Shown in pieces: positions 6,774 through 9,182 of a stretch of 9,182 nucleotides of DNA. The DNA is taken from positions 1 to 9,182 of the forward strand of contig CALLQH010000214.1 in the NCBI GenBank assembly GCA_938014945.1. Direction: 5' to 3'. Every line of letters starts with the position of its first letter. The first letter of the stretch is position 1. The translations under genes and the position numbers were made by a program. The DNA is from an uncultured bacterium (GTDB lineage Bacteria > Pseudomonadota > Alphaproteobacteria > SP197). The notes under the pieces are model-generated. The model worked only from the letters and a program-made list of their open reading frames with translations. It did no database searches and was not told the DNA's origin.

Positions 6774-7651
6774 CAGTCGAGCACCCCGCCGCCGCCGGCC
6801 CTGCGTGAGACGCGGTCATAGACGACATAGAGGCAGGCCGTGACGATCAGCAGGATCGAGGCCAGCGCGCTGGCGAGCTCCCAGTTCACGGTGATCGAGA
6901 CCTGCTGTTCGATCAGCACCGCGACCATCATGTTCTTGGCGCCGCCCAGCAGGGCGGGCGTGATGAAGAAGCCGAGCGAGGTGATGAAGACCAGCGCCAC
7001 GCCGGCGCTCACCCCGGGCATCGAGAGCGGCAGGTAGACATGCCAGAAGGCGCGGATCGGGTTCGCACCCAGCACGCCCGCGGCGCGCATGTAGCTCGGA
7101 TCGATGTTGCGGAAGGCGCTGATCAGCGGCAGCAGCATGAAGGGCAGCATGATGTGCACCATGCCGATGTGGACGCCGATGTTGTTGTGCATGAAGCGCA
7201 GCGGCGCATCGATGACGCCGAAGTTCAGCAGCATGTCGTTGATCACGCCCTTGCGCTGGAACAGCACCATCCAGGCGTAGGTGCGGATCACGGTGCTGGT
7301 CCAGAAGGGCACCAGGATGAGGGCGAAGGCGACCTGCAGCCAGCTTCCCTGCAGGCGCGCAACGAGCGCCGCCACGGGATAGGCGATCAGCAGGCAGAGG
7401 ACCGTCACCGTGGTGGCGACCTGGAGGGTGTAGCCCAGGACCTGGATGTAGGAGGAGCGTTCGAAGACGGTGAGGTACTGGAAGAAGATGCCGTCGCCGC
7501 CCTCGAAGCTCCTCAGCACGACGCCGGCCAGCGGCCAGATGAAAAACACCGCCAGAAAGAGCACCGGCAGCGAGAGAATCACGAAGTAGCCACGGGCCGG
7601 ACTCCATATCCGGCCCGTGGTTTCGCGCGGCGCGGTGTCCTGCGAGGTCAT
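6773..7651 (-). CDS. ABC transporter permease, PotB-like (first membrane subunit)
   Basis: A 292-residue inner-membrane protein. After a polar N-terminus of about 20 residues come six predicted membrane segments (near 22-44, 74-98, 106-130, 158-180, 213-235 and 259-279). The EAA-type loop is at YMRAAGVLGANPIRAFWHVYLP (187-208), within the usual position before the fifth segment, and FWTSTVIRTYAWMVL (116-130) is characteristic of PotB-like subunits. The ATG at 7651 has AAGG ten bases upstream and lies 34 bases after the binding-protein stop. The C-terminus ends in a glycine-rich tail (RRAGGGGVLD) where it overlaps the next permease by one base. Function: one half of the importer channel. Confidence 0.95.
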   Translation of the reverse strand: MTSQDTAPRETTGRIWSPARGYFVILSLPVLFLAVFFIWPLAGVVLRSFEGGDGIFFQYLTVFERSSYIQVLGYTLQVATTVTVLCLLIAYPVAALVARLQGSWLQVAFALILVPFWTSTVIRTYAWMVLFQRKGVINDMLLNFGVIDAPLRFMHNNIGVHIGMVHIMLPFMLLPLISAFRNIDPSYMRAAGVLGANPIRAFWHVYLPLSMPGVSAGVALVFITSLGFFITPALLGGAKNMMVAVLIEQQVSITVNWELASALASILLIVTACLYVVYDRVSRRAGGGGVLD

Positions 7652-7685
7652 CGCGGGAGAACCTTGCCTGTCTTCGTGCCGGCGA

Positions 7686-8774
7686 TCAGGAGAGCAGCCA
7701 CTCGTTGAAGCGGTTGATCACCTCTTCGCCGTGTTCGGCCCAGAAGTCGAAGTCGGACCACACGCCCTTGCCGATGTTCTCCTCCGAGCTCGGCAGCAGC
7801 GGCAGCCGCTCGGCGGGGATGTACTGCAGGGCGGCCGGCACGACCGGGCCGTAGGGGATGTTCATCGAATAGACTGCCTGCAGCTCGGGATCGAGCGTGT
7901 GGGCGATGAACTCCTGGGACCACTTGGAATTGGGCGTGCCCTTGACGATGCACCATGAGCCCGAGACGAAGAGCGCATCGTTGAAGGTGTAGTTCACCGG
8001 CGCGCCGTCGACCTGGGGCTGATAGACGCGGCCGTTCCAGGTCGAGCCGATGTCGCTTTCGCCGTCGATCAGGTACTGCGCCGACTGGCCGCCCGACTCC
8101 CACCAGATGAGGTCGTCGCGGATCTTGTCGAGCGCGGCGAGCGCCCGGTCGACGTCGATGGGATAGATCGCGTCCTTGGCCACGCCGTCGCCCATCAGGG
8201 CGACTTCCATGGTCTGGAAGGCCTGCTTCCACAGGCTGCGGATGCCCGGGCGGCCCGCCACATCCCACATCGAGGTCCAGTTCTCGGGTGGGTTGTCGCC
8301 ATAGGCGTCGGTGTTCCAGGCCATGACCTTGGCCGCGACCTCGGCATAGACGTGGTCGTCCTTGGCCGCCTGGGGAATGACAGAGGCGCGATCCGAGAGG
8401 CTCCAGTCGATCGGCTCCAGCCAGCCGTTGTTGCCGGCGACGGGCGCCTCGGCGGCATCGATGTTGAGCACGTCCAGATCGACGTTGTCGGCCTCGATCA
8501 TCGACTTGATCTTGGCCAGACCCGCATAGGGCGCGGTGATGATCTTGATGCCGGTCTTCTCGGTGAAGGTATCGAAGTAGGCGACCTTGTAGGCTTCGTC
8601 GAGCGCGCCGCCGCCCGAGGCGATGACAAGCTGGTCGGGCTTGGACTGGGCGATGGCCGGGAAGCCGAAGCTGCTTGCCGCGCCGATCGTGGCGATGGCG
8701 CCGGCGCCCTTGAGAACACTTCGGCGGCTGTGGCCGCCGGCGATCACGGCATTCTTCCTCTTACGGATGGTCAT
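7686..8774 (-). CDS. ABC transporter periplasmic substrate-binding protein (PotD-like), Tat-type signal peptide
   Basis: A 362-residue periplasmic binding protein, first gene of the operon. Residues 1-42 form a twin-arginine signal: a basic stretch RKRK, the motif SRRSVLKG (16-23), a hydrophobic segment GAGAIATIGAASSFGF, and a likely cleavage after AIA (40-42) before QSKPDQ. Mature protein begins with LVIASGGGALDEAYKVAYFDTF-like blocks (first strand and helix) as in the polyamine/iron type 2 binding-protein cluster, and contains NTDAYGDNPPENWTSMWDV, the usual hinge-side block where a target domain is paired with W residues. I chose the ATG at 8774 over one at 8819 because a GAGGAGAGGA leader sits immediately upstream and the extra 15 residues would add nothing to the signal. 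It delivers the substrate to the two permeases; ligand not deducible by eye. Confidence 0.95.
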   Translation of the reverse strand: MTIRKRKNAVIAGGHSRRSVLKGAGAIATIGAASSFGFPAIAQSKPDQLVIASGGGALDEAYKVAYFDTFTEKTGIKIITAPYAGLAKIKSMIEADNVDLDVLNIDAAEAPVAGNNGWLEPIDWSLSDRASVIPQAAKDDHVYAEVAAKVMAWNTDAYGDNPPENWTSMWDVAGRPGIRSLWKQAFQTMEVALMGDGVAKDAIYPIDVDRALAALDKIRDDLIWWESGGQSAQYLIDGESDIGSTWNGRVYQPQVDGAPVNYTFNDALFVSGSWCIVKGTPNSKWSQEFIAHTLDPELQAVYSMNIPYGPVVPAALQYIPAERLPLLPSSEENIGKGVWSDFDFWAEHGEEVINRFNEWLLS

Positions 8775-8780
8775 GACATT

Positions 8781-8790
8781 CCTCTCCTCT
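8781..8790 (-). promoter_or_regulatory. Ribosome binding site of the binding-protein gene
   Basis: The minus strand reads AGAGGAGAGG just before the ATG at 8774. AGGAG is nine bases and GAGG six bases from the start, which strongly favours this start. A small ATG-TCA-TGA run lies between, an upstream ATG that stops after one further codon and overlaps the real start. Confidence 0.8.
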
Positions 8791-8831
8791 GGATGAGACG
8801 TGATGTGCCGCACGGTCATGCCCCCGGCTGA

Positions 8832-8847
8832 CCGGGCGATGGCCCGG
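8832..8847 (-). other. GC-rich hairpin in the operon leader (proximal)
   Basis: CCGGGC (8832-8837) and GCCCGG (8842-8847) form a perfect 6-base-pair stem around a 4-base loop, 58-73 bases before the first start codon. No U run follows in the transcript, so it is not a standard terminator. It may fold in the leader RNA; chance is possible at this base composition. Confidence 0.4.
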
Positions 8848-8880
8848 CCCTGTGCTGGTTGACCGTGAACGGGAGTTGCG

Positions 8881-8897
8881 CCACCGCACGGCGGTGG
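8881..8897 (-). other. GC-rich hairpin in the operon leader (distal)
   Basis: CCACCGC (8881-8887) and GCGGTGG (8891-8897) form a perfect 7-base-pair palindrome around a 3-base spacer. Like the proximal hairpin it lacks a T tract and so is not a terminator; it could be a leader RNA stem or a protein-binding palindrome. Confidence 0.45.
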
Positions 8898-9122
8898 ACG
8901 GGAAAGCTGGATGTACGATCGCGGGCTGATGGCCCAAAGGGGATGCAGGCGCCGACACTGCGTCTAACCCGGATGCCCTGGTCACGCCTCTGGTCCCTCC
9001 CCAACAAACTGCGCCGTTGCGGATCGTGAATGTCCGCGTCAGGCGTCGTTCCGTTGTGGCGCATGCCGGCTTGGGACCGGTTCTTCATGACTGGCGTCAC
9101 AGGGCAAAGTGTTCGGCAGGCA

Positions 9123-9135
9123 GACAAGCGTTGTC
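9123..9135. promoter_or_regulatory. Inverted-repeat operator candidate GACAA-N3-TTGTC
   Basis: GACAA (9123-9127) and TTGTC (9131-9135) are a perfect 5-base inverted repeat with a GCG spacer. The minus-strand TTGACA (bases 9132-9137), a consensus -35 hexamer, overlaps its right arm; a matching -10 about 17-18 bases on is poor (GAACAC or AACACT). A regulator bound here could control the operon promoter. Confidence 0.4.
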
Positions 9136-9150
9136 AAGATTCGCGTCTTG

Positions 9151-9167
9151 TTGTCGAATAATGACAA
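9151..9167. promoter_or_regulatory. Second inverted repeat TTGTC-N7-GACAA, operator candidate
   Basis: TTGTC (9151-9155) and GACAA (9163-9167) repeat the half-sites of the neighbouring palindrome in opposite arrangement, around an AT-rich core GAATAAT. The TTGTC arms at 9131 and 9151 are exactly 20 bases apart, about two helical turns, which fits cooperative binding of one regulator. The core includes AATAAT (9157-9162), a possible plus-strand -10 element. Confidence 0.45.
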
Positions 9168-9169
9168 TC

Positions 9170-9175
9170 GAGGAG
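9170..9175 (+). promoter_or_regulatory. Plus-strand Shine-Dalgarno-like site at the window edge
   Basis: GAGGAG lies seven bases before the end of the window on the plus strand, in a good position for a start codon at about 9181 (TTG if a G follows) or just outside. It suggests a gene diverging from the operon. The gene itself is not visible, so this is tentative. Confidence 0.35.
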
Positions 9176-9182
9176 GCGCATT

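Larger units (their letters stand above)
8775..9182. promoter_or_regulatory. Leader and control region upstream of the operon, no convincing gene
   Basis: About 400 bases without a recognisable gene. Minus-strand open frames here (8816-9127 and 8761-8985) lack family features and good leaders. Going from right to left the stretch contains a plus-strand Shine-Dalgarno-like site at the edge, a cluster of TTGTC/GACAA half-sites with a minus-strand TTGACA, a GACT-type short repeat TGAC-TGGC-GTCA near 9088-9099, two GC-rich hairpins, and the ribosome binding site of the binding-protein gene. The operon's promoter most likely lies here, leaving a leader of up to about 350 bases. Confidence 0.6.

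Noticed and set aside
5968..6828. Upstream extension of the ATPase reading frame
   Set aside because: It overlaps the PotC-like permease in another frame and has no membrane or nucleotide-binding features. The ATPase starts at 5967 with a normal N-terminus.
8832..8897. Intrinsic terminator for a gene to the right
   Set aside because: The hairpins have no T tract on either strand, and no gene reading into this interval is visible.
8816..9127. 103-codon minus-strand open frame upstream of the binding protein
   Set aside because: No ribosome binding site stands out, composition is unremarkable, and no domain is recognisable. The interval contains operator-like repeats and leader hairpins, so I treat it as noncoding.

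Overview
The window is high-G+C DNA (well above 60% by eye) with long antisense shadow ORFs, tightly packed genes and Shine-Dalgarno leaders. This suggests a proteobacterium, most likely an alphaproteobacterium of the Rhodospirillales/Rhodobacterales kind. The lineage is an inference from style and protein flavour, not a marker gene. There are no RNA genes, mobile elements, CRISPR arrays or transposon scars.

All nine genes lie on the minus strand and read right to left as one apparent operon. At the right, about 400 bases (8775-9182) hold no convincing gene. They look like a leader and control region with an inverted-repeat operator candidate near 9123-9167 and two GC-rich hairpins closer to the first gene. 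A Shine-Dalgarno-like GAGGAG on the plus strand at the extreme right edge hints at a divergent gene, possibly the regulator, starting just outside.

The operon starts with a four-gene ABC importer of the spermidine/putrescine/opine type. It comprises a Tat-exported binding protein (7686-8774), two inner-membrane permeases (6773-7651 and 5964-6773) and an ATPase with a C-terminal TOBE-type region (4888-5967). Five catabolic enzymes follow. They are a luciferase-like flavin monooxygenase (3776-4858), a proline racemase/hydroxyproline epimerase-family protein with both catalytic cysteines (2802-3749), a GMC flavoprotein alcohol dehydrogenase/oxidase (1105-2805, GTG start), an HpcH/HpaI metal-dependent aldolase (281-1063) and the first 97 residues of a DadA-like FAD-dependent D-amino-acid dehydrogenase (1-291, cut by the window edge).

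Adjacent genes are separated by at most 41 bases and several overlap by 1-11 bases, so co-transcription and translational coupling are likely. The simplest reading is uptake and breakdown of a small nitrogen-containing compound. The steps would be import, oxidation by the monooxygenase, configuration change at a carbon next to a carboxylate, alcohol and amine oxidation, and retro-aldol cleavage to pyruvate or a similar 2-oxo acid plus an aldehyde. A proline-, hydroxyproline- or opine-like substrate is plausible, but the exact substrate cannot be read from the sequence. I recognise every family but not this combination as a named pathway.
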